From positions 1-64,000 of the forward strand of contig CBFFRQ010000090.1 of the NCBI GenBank assembly GCA_965644315.1: DNA of 64,000 nucleotides. Reading direction: 5' to 3'. Numbering within the stretch: the first letter of the stretch is position 1; each line of letters opens with the position of its first letter. Made by a program: the position numbers and the translations under genes. Positions 10,801 through 22,300 of this stretch are shown piece by piece. The notes under the pieces were generated by a model. That model was not told the origin of the DNA. It worked only from the letters and a program-made list of their open reading frames with translations, and did no database searches. This DNA comes from Caecitellus pseudoparvulus (lineage: Eukaryota; Bigyra: Bicosoecida).

Positions 10801-13678
10801 GGCGCCGCGGTGGGGGAGGGTCCACCCCTGCCGCGAGGGTGTTTGGATGAGCCGGCGTTCTTCGAGGCGCTGCTGCGGGTGGCGGAGCTGACTCGCCGCG
10901 AAGCAAAGGCTGTCAGCGCGGCGACGGCTGGGGCGGGTGGGCAGAGTGTCGCGGGGTGGGGCGACGGCAAATCTGTCGCCACCATGGCCAGTCGTTTCTC
11001 CACCGCCACCAGCTCCACGGGGGCGGCGGAGTTGGTGGGCGAGGCGGCCCAGGCGGTCGCGCATGCGCGGAATTTCCTGCACCGCCGCGTGCTGCCACTG
11101 GGGCGAGCGGTGCAGGCAGAGGAGGGCATGGTGCGGGCCATCCGCACGCCGGAGGTGGCGGCTGTGCTGCTGGACAACGCCGCCTTCCTGGCGCTGCTGT
11201 TCCAGTACTACACCGACCACCCCACGGCGACGGGGGAGCTGCCGCAGGGGCACCGTCAAGCGGGTCGCAGGCGCCGACGGGGCGGCGGCGGTGCCGGTCG
11301 GCGCGGCGCGCGCCCCCGCATGCCGCCGCCGCATGCGGCCATGCAGAGTCACCAATTTGCGGAATTTGCCCGCGAGTGGGAGCTGACGCCGAAGCTGCTG
11401 TCGAACCAGGACGCACTGGGGCTGTTCCACACTACTGCCCGCCGCGCAGGAACCGATGCGACGTCCATTTTGGCGCGGCGGCGCGCGGCGGCGGCTGCGC
11501 GGCGGGCGGCAGAGCTGGCCAGCGGCACGGCGCTGCCTGCGGAATTCGAAGCCGCCGAGGCGGCGGACGCCGATGACGAGCACGCGCTGGATCGAGCTGC
11601 CGCGCGGCGGCGGTCGTTGGTGATGGGGGTGGCGCCCACGACGCCTCACAACACACCCACGGGCGTGGGACTCTCCCTCGCACGAAGCAGCAGTGGCGGT
11701 GGTGGCGGTGGGGACACGACGGTGGGGGGGTCGCGGGGGGGCCGTGCGTTGTGGGGCCGCCTGCGGTCGGCTGTGGCGACGGGGGAGGCGGTGGCCGCCG
11801 CCATGGCCGCGGATGGCGAGGCGGACGACGCGTTGCACATGCCCCCCCCTGCATCCGTTGCCGGGCCGGGCGCGGCGGGGGTGTTGCTGGCGACGCTGGG
11901 GGGGGGTGAGGGGGGCACAGCTGAGCCTGACGCCGCTGCGGCAGCGGAAACTGCCATGGCGAAGAAACGCTTCAAGGAGGCCATCCTGGGGCACCGGGGG
12001 GGCGAGGGGGGCATGGCATTCGCGGCGGGAGGGGGGGGTGCCGACCCCCCCCCCACTGCCCTGGACGCCTCCTATATCACCTTCCCCGCCTTTGTGGAGG
12101 CGGTGGCCATGGCTGGCATGCAGGGCTTCTCGCGACCGTACCTGTGCGAGGAGTACCCCACGCCGCTGAACCGCGTCGCGGGCGTCTTCACGTGGCTGCA
12201 GGCGTCAGGCAAGGCGGGGAAGGTGGCGGCGGCGGAGTGGACACGGGGGCGGCCGCGCCAGGGGGACCCCCGCCTGAAGGCTGCACTACGGCAGGCGGTG
12301 GAGGGGTGGTTGGCTGAGGCGGCGGGGGAGGTGGGCCCACCACCCCCCGCTGCGGCAGGGGGTGGGGTGGATGCCTCCCCCCCGCCCGCCTCGCGCCCGT
12401 GTCCGCCCATGTCCCCCCCTGCGCCCCCCTCCCCCGCCCACCGCCACGCACCAGGCACAGGAGAGCAAGGCGGAGCAAGACGTGCAGTGGGCGCTGCAAG
12501 GCAGTCCCGCCACTCGCACACTCATCGCCCTGGCACGGCGGGGGGAGCTGAGCAGCGCGGAGCAGCGGGGTGAGGCGCGTGCGGCGGCTGCGGCGGCGGC
12601 GGAGCGGCGGGCTGCCATGGTGGAGGGGTTGGGCACAACTGCAACTGCAACTGCAACTTGCGCCGCCTCCCCCCCCATCTTCTCGCCGCGGCCGGTGGAT
12701 GAGCTGGCCAAGGCCATTGCCGAGGGGCGTGCGAGGCTGCTGGAGGAGGGGGGTATAGGGGGGGGTGCCACACCCCTCCCGCCGCCCGTCAAGCACTCCA
12801 GCGTCGTGCAGCACTGGGTCACTGCCGCTGTCACCCTGCCTGAGACGCACACCCCGCATGGCACTGGGCCCTATGCGTTGAGCCCGGCGGGGGCGGCGCT
12901 GGGGGCGGTGTCCGGGGCCATGGGCCCACCCGCCGCGCCGTGGCAACCCCTGTTCCCCCCCGCCCGCACAGTTAACGCTCTGAGCCCCGTCACGACACCC
13001 TCCCCTCGGGGCGGCGGGGGGGCTCTCTCCACAGGCAGTGCCAGGTACACCCCCGGGTCCCTGACTCTGTCCCCTGACTCGCAGGGGGGTGAGGGGGCCT
13101 TCGCAGCACCCCCCTCCACCCAGCCTCGCGTGCAGGTGCGGGTGCAGGCGTCACCCCCGCCCACCGGCGCTGGCGTGCGCACGACGCTCAGCCCGGGGGA
13201 GATCGGGCACATGAAACGCATGAGCGCAGCCCTGCAGGGGCGCGCCGTCGAGGCGTACCTTGGCAAACAACGCAGCGTGCGGGACGAAACGCATGGGCCG
13301 ACCGAGGGCACGCCCCTCTCCACCACCGCCGTGGTCCCCAAGGAGGCCCTGGCGACTGACGTGGCCAGCATGGAACGGCACTCCCTCACCGCCGCTGAGC
13401 TGGCCCTCACCACTGGGCAGCTGTCGCCGTCGGGGAGGGCACGGGCAGGTGCTGGCGTGACGCTGCGGGGGTCCCCCAATTTCCGCGCCGCCAACGCAGC
13501 ACACGCGGGTCTGGACTCCTCCACCATCTCGTCGATTTCCGCAGCCAGCGACGGCCCCGGCCCTGCCTGGAACGTCTCCCTCGCGTCAGAGCGCAGCGTG
13601 GGCGGCGTGGCGGCCCGTGGCTCACACGCGCGGGCCGAGGCCCTGCGCATGCTCTCCTCCTTCTCACAGCGCCGGTGA
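7845..13678 (+). CDS. Very large protein with degenerate EF-hand-like modules and G/P-rich linkers
   Basis: Three overlapping long frames join into one gene. A GT-AG intron at 12331-12460 (GTGGGC donor, GGCACAG acceptor) restores frame exactly. A second at about 9814-9928 does the same, but its donor is uncertain because it lies in G-runs. The result is 1,862 residues starting at ATG 7845. Hydrophobic modules recur: FPTFLLALARLG, FPGYIELLGRVAL, YSQFAGLLRDIGV, HQFAEFAREWEL and FPAFVEAVAMAG. Each has the Phe-x-x-Phe/Leu pattern of EF-hand-like repeats seen in algal and ciliate cytoskeletal proteins, but without clear Ca-binding loops. Long disordered linkers of Gly, Pro, Ser and Ala separate them, several encoded by G-run/C-run palindromes. 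The function is unknown; a cytoskeletal or flagellar scaffold is a guess. Frameshifts in homopolymer runs are an alternative to the intron at about 9.8 kb. Confidence 0.7.
9044..9085. repeat. G-run/C-run palindrome inside a coding region
   Basis: A run of G is followed after a short GC spacer (around TCG) by a run of C, giving a near-perfect hairpin that reads GGAGG..CCTCC at its ends. It lies in frame in the large gene and encodes a Gly-rich then Pro-rich linker. Similar units occur in at least six other genes of the window. Confidence 0.6.
12028..12056. repeat. G-run/C-run palindrome inside a coding region
   Basis: GGGAGGGGGGG, a short spacer (TGCCGA) and a long C-run form a hairpin in the same large gene. 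It encodes Gly residues followed by Asp-Pro-Pro-Pro. It belongs to the recurring palindrome family described in the findings. Confidence 0.6.
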
Positions 13679-13838
13679 GTGGCAGACAATTCAAAATACA
13701 CACCACACACGCTTCCAATCGCTGCACGTCTGCACACCCAGGTAGTACGGTGCAGGCGCTGGCGAGGCGTGTGCAGGGCACCGGTGGCTGTGCAGAGGGG
13801 GCTGCAGCGGAAATTGGTTCGCGTTACGCCAACGAGCC

Positions 13839-14949
13839 ATGCCTTCCAACGCTGGGCAGGGCAAGGTGCCCTCTGACAGGTACAGGAACTTTGCTGAAAT
13901 GATCAGCGGTGGCATTGGCAGTGCATCTGGGTGCGTGGCGCGCAAGCCGCGGCGCAACGGCAGCTGCCAGGGCTGACACCCAACGCCCCTCCCCCCCACA
14001 GCCTCATGGCGTGCCACCCCCTGGACACCGTCAAGACACGGCTGCAAGTTTCCGGCGGCAATGAAGGCATGCTGAGCGTCCTGCGCACGCTGGCTGCGCG
14101 GGATGGCGTGCTGTCCCTGTGGCGTGGCGCGGCGGCTCCCACGCTCACCGTGGCCAGCAGCACATCCCTCGTCTTCACCATCAACTCCATGATCCGCCAA
14201 GCCCTGCTAGCAAACTTCCCGGCCCTGGCGCGGCCCAACCCCCACGTGGCGCGGGACGCCAGCCAGCCCCCCACCGTCCTCGCTCACTCGGGGTTTTTCG
14301 TGGCAGGCTTCATCGGCGGCGCCATCTCGTCCTTCATCACCGGCCCCGCAGAACTGGCCAAGACGAAAGTGCAAGCGCAAGGCATGGCTGTGAAGGGGCA
14401 GCACGCCGAGGCGGCGGCGGTGCGGTACCGTGGCAGCCTGCACTGCATGTACGAAGTGGGGAAACGCTACGGGCTGGCAGGGCTATTTCAGGGGCAGCTC
14501 TCCTGCACAGCGCGCAATGCTCTGGGGCAGTGTGCGTACTTTGGCATGTATGCGAAGGTGTCGGACGCCCTCAAGCCCGCGGACTCCATCTCTGTCCCGC
14601 TGCACATCGCCTTTGCGTCGGGCGGCATTGCAGGTGCGTTGCCACGCAACGCAGCGCCACGCGCCGCTGCGCCACGCCACGCCCCCCGCCCTGCTCAGGC
14701 CTCTCGTACTGGACTGCTTGCTACCCTGTGGACGTCATCAAGTCCCGCCTCACGGCTGAGCCGTCCAACCCTGCCCACCGCCGATTCAGCACCATGCGCG
14801 AAGCGTACAGGTACATCCTGGCGAACGAAGGCCTTGGCGGCTTCTACCGCGGGTTTGGGCCCTGCCTCGCGCGGGGGCTGGTTTGCAACAGTGTCGTCTT
14901 CCCAGTGTACGAGCTTGTGAAGCAGTACGGCTTTGGCATCGCCAAGTGA
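13839..14949 (+). CDS. Mitochondrial carrier (SLC25 family), acylcarnitine/ornithine-like
   Basis: Three exons are joined by introns at 13931-14001 and 14634-14698, both with GTGCGT donors. The start is ATG 13839. The protein has the three tandem carrier repeats, with signature motifs HPLDTVKTR, GPAELAKTK and YPVDVIKSR, each followed by a Gly-rich helix pair such as LSLWRGA, GLFQGQ and GGFYRGF. It should be a six-helix exchanger of the mitochondrial inner membrane. The Glu in the second motif (PAELAK) resembles the acylcarnitine and ornithine/basic amino acid carriers. The substrate cannot be fixed from this alone. A reverse AATTTCCG motif lies 28 bp before the ATG. Confidence 0.9.
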
Positions 14950-15163
14950 CCCGCGCGGCAGTGTGAGGGGGCCCTTCAAAAGCCGCACACCCCGCTGCCG
15001 CAGCACAATTCACAAGCCCTGCCACAGCCGTGCATGGATCCTGCCGTGCACGTGCACGGGCACATGGCGCACCCAGCCACAGGCCTGTGCACCCCAGGCG
15101 CCGTGGCCCGTGGCCCTGGTGGCCCTGCAGCCCTGCCAGGCTGCGTGGCGGTGCTGCCGCAGC

Positions 15164-18100
15164 ATGGCCAGTGACAGTGACAGTGACGGCGGGGAGGGGC
15201 GGCACCCCTCCCCGCTGGAGGTGGCGGCCATGCAGCTGTTGCAGCAGCGAGATGAAGCAGATGGCATTGTGTCTGCCATCCTGCCTGCGCTGCAGGTGCT
15301 GGTGTCAGGTGTGTGCGGCGCCAGCTTCGTGAGCTGCCTGTGGCAAGGCGCCTCAGCCCACACCCCGAGGATCCCTCCTGCTCGCAGGCGACAGCACGCC
15401 GGCTGTGCAGTCCAGCGCCATAGGGCAAGTGGCTGATTGGCTGCAGCAGTATCGGGCGTTTCGACAGTCCCAACGCGCAGACTTGGTGCGTGGAGCGCGC
15501 CTGCGAGTGCTGAGCGTGTGAAACGCCCCCGGCATGAAACTCCGCCAACCGCCCCCACCGCAGACCACCTGCCGCAGCGGGTGGTTGAAGAAGGTTGGCA
15601 CAAGCAAGTTCACCAACCAGCGCCGGTGGGTGGTGTTGGAGGCCTCCACGCTGTACTACTACGCTGACCGCGCCGAGACACAGCTGAAGGGCGTGCTGCG
15701 TCTGCCTGGCTGCCGGTGCTACAACTCCAAAAGCGTCACAGACTTGCACGGACACGTGTTCACAGTGACCACCAAGGCGCCCTCCAAGAGCGCACGGGGG
15801 TCAGCCCTGCCAGAGGAGGTGACGGGCGGCGGCGAGGGGCCTGCGCCGCCCACGGCGTGTATCCCCGCACCCCCCGCACACCTCGCCCTGGGCAGTGCGG
15901 GGCTGGGGGGGTCCGCTGGTGCCGGCAGGGGCCTGGAGGCTGAGGTGTTGAACCCCCTGCACGTGTCCAAGATCAAGTACCGGTGGGCGGCGGCAGACGA
16001 GGTGGACCGCAGGGGGTGGGTGCGAGCCATCCAGACGGCGGCTGGTCGCCCTGCGACCGAGCAAGTCGCCCTGCAGTGGGCGCGCGTCCTGAAGGGGGCC
16101 ATGTCCGCGCAGGGGTATCAAGGGGCTCTCATGGCCATGGTCCGGCTGGGGGATGGCCTCCCCCCCCACCCGCTGTCCCTGGCACAGGCCATGACGGGGG
16201 GGGGGTCGCCACCCCCCTCGACACCCCCCTCCCCTGCCCTGGCCCCCCCCCGCCACCACCGCCGCTCAACCAGCCTGCCCGCTGCCGCCATGCCCATTGA
16301 ACGGACACCCCCCTCCCCTCTGGGCCAGCACGAGCGTGTGAGCCCGGAGGGGGGTGAGGGGGGGGTACCAGCCCCCCTCCCCACGTCCACCCCTGCCCGC
16401 GCACCCCCCCCCGCGGAGCTCTTGGCGGGGCCTCAAACCCGCAAACGCTCCGTGTCAGGGGCCGCAGCCCGCCCCAGTGGCACCGCCTCCGCCCCCCCCT
16501 CGCCGGCCCCCGTCGCTGCGACAGGGGGGGGGGTGGACGCCGCGGCAGGTAGCGAGGGGGTGTCCCCTGCCGCTTGCCTGCCGCCCATGTGCGTCCAGCC
16601 CCCCCTCCTGAGCATGATGGCGGACTGGATCCGGGTGGTCATGCGGGCGGGGGAGCGCATGCGGGAGGGGGGTGAGGGGGGGGCCGCACCCCCCTCGCCC
16701 TCACCCCCCTGCCCGCATCACCCCCCTCCCACCCCCACCAAACGCTCAGGGGGCTTCTTCTCCTCCCTGTGGGGGGGTCGCAGCACCAGCGACCCCGGTG
16801 CGGAGGGTGGCGCCACCCCCCCCGCCCTGCCCCCCACCGTACGGGGGGACACGGGCGCCCGCACACTGGGCTCCACAGGTGCGCCCGGGTCCCCACCCCC
16901 GCCCAGCTCCCTGGACCCCACCGCCCTGGCTGCGGGGGCCGTGTCCCTGTCCGACCTCTCATCCAGCACCGGCGCCAGCCACGCCACATCCACTCTGCTG
17001 GCGGGTGCGGCGACATGGGGCGGCAGCGGCGTGGATGGCGCCACCGCCGCCGCCGACTCCGCCGCAGCCATGGCCCCCGGCCCCGTCCGCATGCGCCTGG
17101 GGGGGGCGGCATCCCCCTCCTCCTCCTCCCCCTCCGCCCACGGCTCAGGGCTGCGGGAGGATGCTCATGCAGCTGTGGCTGTCGCCCGGGCCAGCCACGC
17201 CAAGCGCCACGCAGGGCACACGCCAGGGGACCGCGTCACTCTGGGGCAGCTGGCGCGGGACCTGGGCCGCGACACGGTGGTGGCGGGGGTGCAGGTCCAC
17301 CCCCTGTACGTGGCGCTGGCACGGGCCCACGGCGTGCCTCTGGGCGGTGGCGCCAGCGGCGGTATCACACGGCACGTGAACCGACACCCCCACGCTCTGC
17401 TGCGGAATTTGACCCTGCAGCTTCTAGGCGTCGTGGCGGGTGTGAACAGAGCCCTGGTGCGGCAGCATGCGCACCCGGTGGCGGTGCCGCGGCTGCCGCC
17501 CCCCCGGTTCATGTTCCTGGAGGGGGCTTCCGAGGGCGGCGTGGAGGATGGGTACACGTCAGACGGCTCGTCCAGTGTGGGGGGGGGGTTGGGGGGGGGG
17601 CCCTCCCCCTTCAAGTCCACCCACTCGTCACAGGGCAGCATGCCCCCCCCCTCACCCCCCCGCAAGGCGTCCACAGACAGCGACTTCTCACCCCGGGGCG
17701 AGGGAGGGGGGGGTGGGTCCGAGGGGGGTCGACCCCCCTCCACCCTGGCCCGCACCCCCCCTCCCCCGGCCAGCGTGGCCCCCCCGTAGGGGATGCCCCC
17801 ACCTACCGCCCCCCCCCTGACCAACCCGCCTTCCACCTCACCGCCTGGCCGTACCAGCCTCTAGACACGCTCACCGCTGCAGGCAGCCTGGCTGCCACAG
17901 GGGCAGTGCAGGCTCGAGCCCTGAGTTTCATGCGGGAGGTGCTGCTGTGCTCTGCGCGCACAGTGACGGGCGGCGACACGTACGACGCGGCAGATTTCAT
18001 TTTCCGCCACGCGGAGTACACGCTGCTCATGCCAGATTCCGCCGCCACGCCGCCTGTCCGCCTCGTGCTGCAAGTGCTGCCCATTGCCATGGAAGGGGCG

Positions 18101-18424
18101 GGGCAGGTGGGAGATGGCGCGTCGCTGCCGCCGCCCCTCCTGCGTGTGCAGCTGCAGTCCAGCATGCACTTCCGCCTGCGCTCGACGGACTTTGAGGACG
18201 CTGCGTTGGTGGGGCCGCTGGAAACGCCGCTGCCTGACGCCGCCCTCACCCGGCGGTTCGAGGAGGGCGACTGGGCACGCATCACAGCAGTGTTTACGCG
18301 GGACTTTGTGTGGGGCCGCGCGCCCAGCCCTGCAGTCGTCTCCCTGCACGTGCACCCACACCCCAAGCTGGCAAGTGCAGTGCCGCTCAGCGCAGGCGCG
18401 CCCCGCCACACACGCAGCAAGTGA
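15164..18424 (+). CDS. PH-domain protein with long disordered linker and conserved-looking C-terminus
   Basis: Four exons are joined by introns at 15309-15387, 15486-15563 and 17713-17882, all in phase, giving 977 residues. The N-terminus is acidic (SDSDSDGGEG) and helical. A pleckstrin-homology domain starts at about residue 82: CRSGWLKKVG, then RRWVVLEASTLYYY, and after a Gly/Pro insertion the final helix DRRGWVRAIQTA. Such domains bind phosphoinositides or membrane partners. The middle 500 residues are Ser/Pro/Gly-rich and disordered, with several G-run/C-run palindromes. The C-terminal 180 residues look folded: MREVLLCSARTVTGGDTYDA, then a beta-rich segment ending in LHVHPHPK. I do not recognise this part. 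A membrane-linked signalling or lipid role is inference. Confidence 0.75.
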
Positions 18425-18466
18425 CTGCCCCTGCCCGGCACAGGCAATGCATTGACTGGCACAGCA

Positions 18467-19223
18467 TCACTCCCGCGCTCTCTTGGCGCCCCTGCCGCGT
18501 TTGCCGTCCTTCTTCGCCTTGCCGCTCCCCTTCCGTTGTGCGCTGTCGCTGCGTTTCGCGCGCTTGCTGCCGCCGCTGCCGCCGCCGCTGCGCAGGGCCA
18601 AGAACTGCTCGAGCATTTCATCCTCGTCAATGGCCTCAGCTTCAGAGGCCTTGGGCTCAGACGTGGGCTTGGCGTGCCCCAGGGCCGCGGCGGCTTGCGC
18701 CTTGACGCCCTGCAGAGCGGCGTTGTAATTGCGGAAGGAGTGACGCGCCCCCGCTGCCACCGCCCAGGAGGGCTCCCCGCCGGCTCCCAGTGTGCTCTCC
18801 GTGTCAGGCACACACAGAAGGGGTTGGCGTGCCTGGCCAGGGGGCGGCGGCAGGGGCAGCGTCCCGCCAGTGCCGCTGGCTGGCGCTTCTGCGCTGGGCA
18901 CATCAAATGACCAGTGTGCCGCCTGCTCACGCTCTGCTGCCTTGGCCTCCGCCTCCTCCCGGGCCTGGCTCTGCTGTGCGCGGGCCATGAACTGCACGCA
19001 GGGGGCTTCGAAGTGTGGTGGTGCCCCGCGCTGTCGTGCGCGTGCCGCAGGCGCTCACCTTCATGGAGGACAGCTTGGAGGAGATGCGGCGGGGCGCCTG
19101 CTCTGCCTCGCCAGAACTGGCGGCAGCCTGGTCCACAGCACTTGTCGCTGAGGTTGCATTCTCACCGCCCCCCGCCCCGCCTTCAGGCTGTGCGTTCCCG
19201 GGCTTCCAGAACGTCCGACGCAT
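18467..19223 (-). CDS. MPHOSPH6: MPHOSPH6-like nuclear exosome cofactor
   Basis: Two exons flank a 67-nt intron at 18992-19058 (GTGAGC donor, GTGCAG acceptor). The junction creates LSSMKFMAR, matching the LLRMKFMQR segment of MPHOSPH6/MPP6. It is followed by HWSFDVP, the counterpart of HWYLDLP. The start is ATG 19223. Downstream, RHSFRNYNAAL corresponds to the family's SFxGFNP-like segment, and the acidic EDEMLEQFLALR to the conserved acidic helix. The tail is basic (KRAKR, KKDGKRGRGAKRARE), as expected for a nuclear RNA-binding protein. In other eukaryotes this family links the Mtr4 helicase to the RNA exosome for 5.8S rRNA maturation. The Gly/Pro insertion in the middle is local. The gene ends close to and convergent with the PH-domain gene. 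Confidence 0.8.
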
Positions 19224-19334
19224 GCTCGGTGGTGAACACTGAAACGCGGGCGAAACGTGCTGCAAAGAAGCCCCTGCAGAGCTCTGCAGGCAGGTGCAGT
19301 GCAGACGGTTGACAGCAGATTTAGCGCAGGAGCA

Positions 19335-22300
19335 TCACGGCGCGAATTCAAATGCCCCCGCTGCCCCATCGTCGTCCTCCTCATGGAAGTAAGTGGGGGT
19401 GTCCGCGAGGGGTGCTGCTGGCGCTGGCGCCGTGGTGGGCCGCTGCAGACCAGCCAGCACCGAGTGGATGGAGGCGCCGACAGACACGCCCGCAGCGTCC
19501 AGCACTGCGGCAGCGGCAGAGTCTGGGCTGAGGTCAGCCACCCGCTTGACGCCCGGGGCCAGTGAGGGGGGGGGGCTGTCCACCCCCCCCTCACCCCCCT
19601 CCGGGCTCATGGCGGCCAGGTCCAGCAGCGACAGCCCCGAGGCATCCTGCAAGCCGCCCAGGCCTGCTGCATCCGGAACGGCAGTAGACCCCCCCCCCCC
19701 GCTGGTGTCCCCCAGCGTGGAGCGGGAGCGCTCCCGCGGCTGCAGCTCACGCCCCGCCGCTGCGAGGGCTGCGGAAATCGCATCCTCCGCCGCAGCTGCC
19801 ACATCGTGAGGCATGTCGGGTGGGGGTGTGCTGGAGTCAGCAGCGCTGGGGGCGTGTCTGGGTCCGGGGTCTGCTGGGCTGTGTGGCTGTGGCGGCGAGT
19901 CAGTGACCAGGTCCAGGATGCCCAGGCCGGCCAAGGCGTCAGGTGACTCGGCAGGCACGTGGTGCGTTGCAGCGCCAGGGCGGTCGCGGGGGGGGCTGCT
20001 GTCATCGGGTGCCGCCTCCCCTCCTTCACCCCCCTCGGAGTCCGAAGCCCCCCCTTCACCCCCCCCCTCCTCGTGCAGGGTGGTGGAGTACCCCAGAGAG
20101 CCGTGGTTGCTGGCACCAGGCGAGTCACCGGACACTGCGGAGGCGGGCGGTGACTCCCGCTGCCTGGCAGTGCTGGGAGTGAAGGTCACCACGGGGGGCG
20201 ACGCTGGTACCACGCCAGCCTTGGGCGCCAGCGCTGCCAGCCACGCTTCCGGGTCGATGCCGTCAGCGGATATGGTGCTACCGCCGATGGAGGGGGGGGC
20301 GGGCGGTGCCCCCCCCGGCGCTGGCGTGAGGGGGGGCTGTGCCGTCACACCCTCCTCCTCCTCCTCCTCAGTATCAGTGTGTGAGAGCTGGCTGCTGTCG
20401 CCCCACACGCCAAGCAGGGCGGGGTCCGTGGCACCCCCCCCCTCACCCCCCTCCTCCGCCAGGGCAGGGGGTGAGTGGCCTGCGGCATGGCGCAGGGCCC
20501 ACCCCTCTCCGCTATCAGAGGCCCCACTGGCGGCGGGAGAGGGGGGGTGTGGGGCTCCCACAGGGAAGGGCCCCATGGCACCGCCGGAGTCACTGCTCCC
20601 ACCCAGCTCCGTCCGCAGGCTCAGGCGGTGTGCGTCACGCAGCTCCTTGCGCAGCGTGTCCACTGTCACGTGGCTTGCCCGCACCTGCACCTTCAAATCC
20701 CGCACTTGGCGGGCCAGGGAGTCCCGCTCGAAGCTCACGTCTCGAAGCTGCCGCTGCGCCGCTGCCGCCTGCTGCGTTGCCAGGCTCGCCTTGTGGCGCT
20801 GGGACGCAACGCTGCGGTCTTGCGCCAGGCGGCTCGAACGTGAAGACGACGCAGCAGCACTCTCGGCAGCCTGAGCCCGGCGTTCGGCGGCGTCGGCGGC
20901 TTCTGCGGCCAGCGCTGTCGCGCGCTGTGCCGCAGCGAACTCTTTTTCCGCACCTGTCACGCGCCGCCTCAGGTCATCCCGTTCCTCCCGAAGGCAGCGC
21001 AGCTCTTCACGAACATCGCGCAGCTTGCGCTGCAACTCCAAGGCACCGGCTGCCTCTGCCGCATGTTCGGCGGCACGGGCCTCTGCCGCTGCCGCCTTGG
21101 CTGACAGCCCCCGCACCTGCGCCTGCGCCGAGGCACACGCAGATTGCAGCGCTTCAATGCGCGCTTCAGCCCTCGCCAACGCCTCTTCGCTCTCGCGCCT
21201 GGCGGCTGCTGCGCTCTGCGCGAGGGTCTCTGCAGTGGCGGCCCGTTCTTCCGCCGTGCCGGCGCGGGCGGTGGTGAGGGCGGTGCTGCTGACAACGGAA
21301 GCAGCACGGTCCTCAGCCGCCTCCAACTGAGCTGTTGTCGCTTGCAGCTCTGCCTTGGCTCGTGCAGCCTCCCGCACCGCTGTGTCCCGCTCTGTGGCGG
21401 CTAAGCCAGCCGCCCGCTGGCTTGCGTTGAGGGCGTTTCGTGCTGAAGCAAGGGCAGCACGGGCGGAGGCTGCGTCAGCCTTGGCGCGCGTCTCCGACCC
21501 CTGCACCGCGTCAAACGCCGTGCGCAGGGCAGCCAACTCGCTTTCTGCCGTTGCCAGGCGCTGGCGGCAGTCTGTCAGTTGTGCCTGGGCCGTGCTGGCG
21601 TTCCTGCGCAGCGACTCTGTTTCCTGCGCTGCTGCAGTTGTGGCTGCCTGCACGGCAGCATCTGCGTCGCCCCGGGCAGACGCCACAGCAGCGTCAAAAT
21701 CATCCTGCAATGCATGGCGGGCACGCTCACTCTCTGCCAGCTGGCGCTGCACGCCAGCCAGCGTCGCCTGGTGTGTCTCCGCAACATCTGACGCGCTTGC
21801 GGCACTGCGCTGGGCTTCGGACAGCTGGCGCATGGCACTGCTGCACAGCTCCACGAGCTCCCTCCCCGCTTGCGCCAGGCGCCGTGTCACAGGCGCATCA
21901 CTGCCGTCTTCGCCATGCACGCTGGCGGCAGTGGCGCCGCTCACGGCTGCCGGCACGAGTGCGGTGGAGCTGCTGAGCGATGCTGACGGGCCACCGCCGC
22001 CCCGAGCTGGCGCAAGGCACGCCAACGCCTGGCTGACATGATCAGCCAACGAAAGTACTCGATTGGACAGTTCCTCCGCCCTTGCGCGCTGCCGCTCGGC
22101 ACTGGCCTCGGCGGCAGCGCTGCTTGACGCGCCGGCGCTCTGCAGCGCAGCGATTTCAGCACGGCACGCCGCCACCTCTGCTTCCCGGGCCTGCAGCTGG
22201 GAGGCCAGGCCCGACGCGCGCTCCCTGGCGGCTGTCGCGGCTTTGGATGCCTCTGCCACTGCTGCAGCAGTGGCAGCCACGCGTTGCTGAGCTGCGCGGT

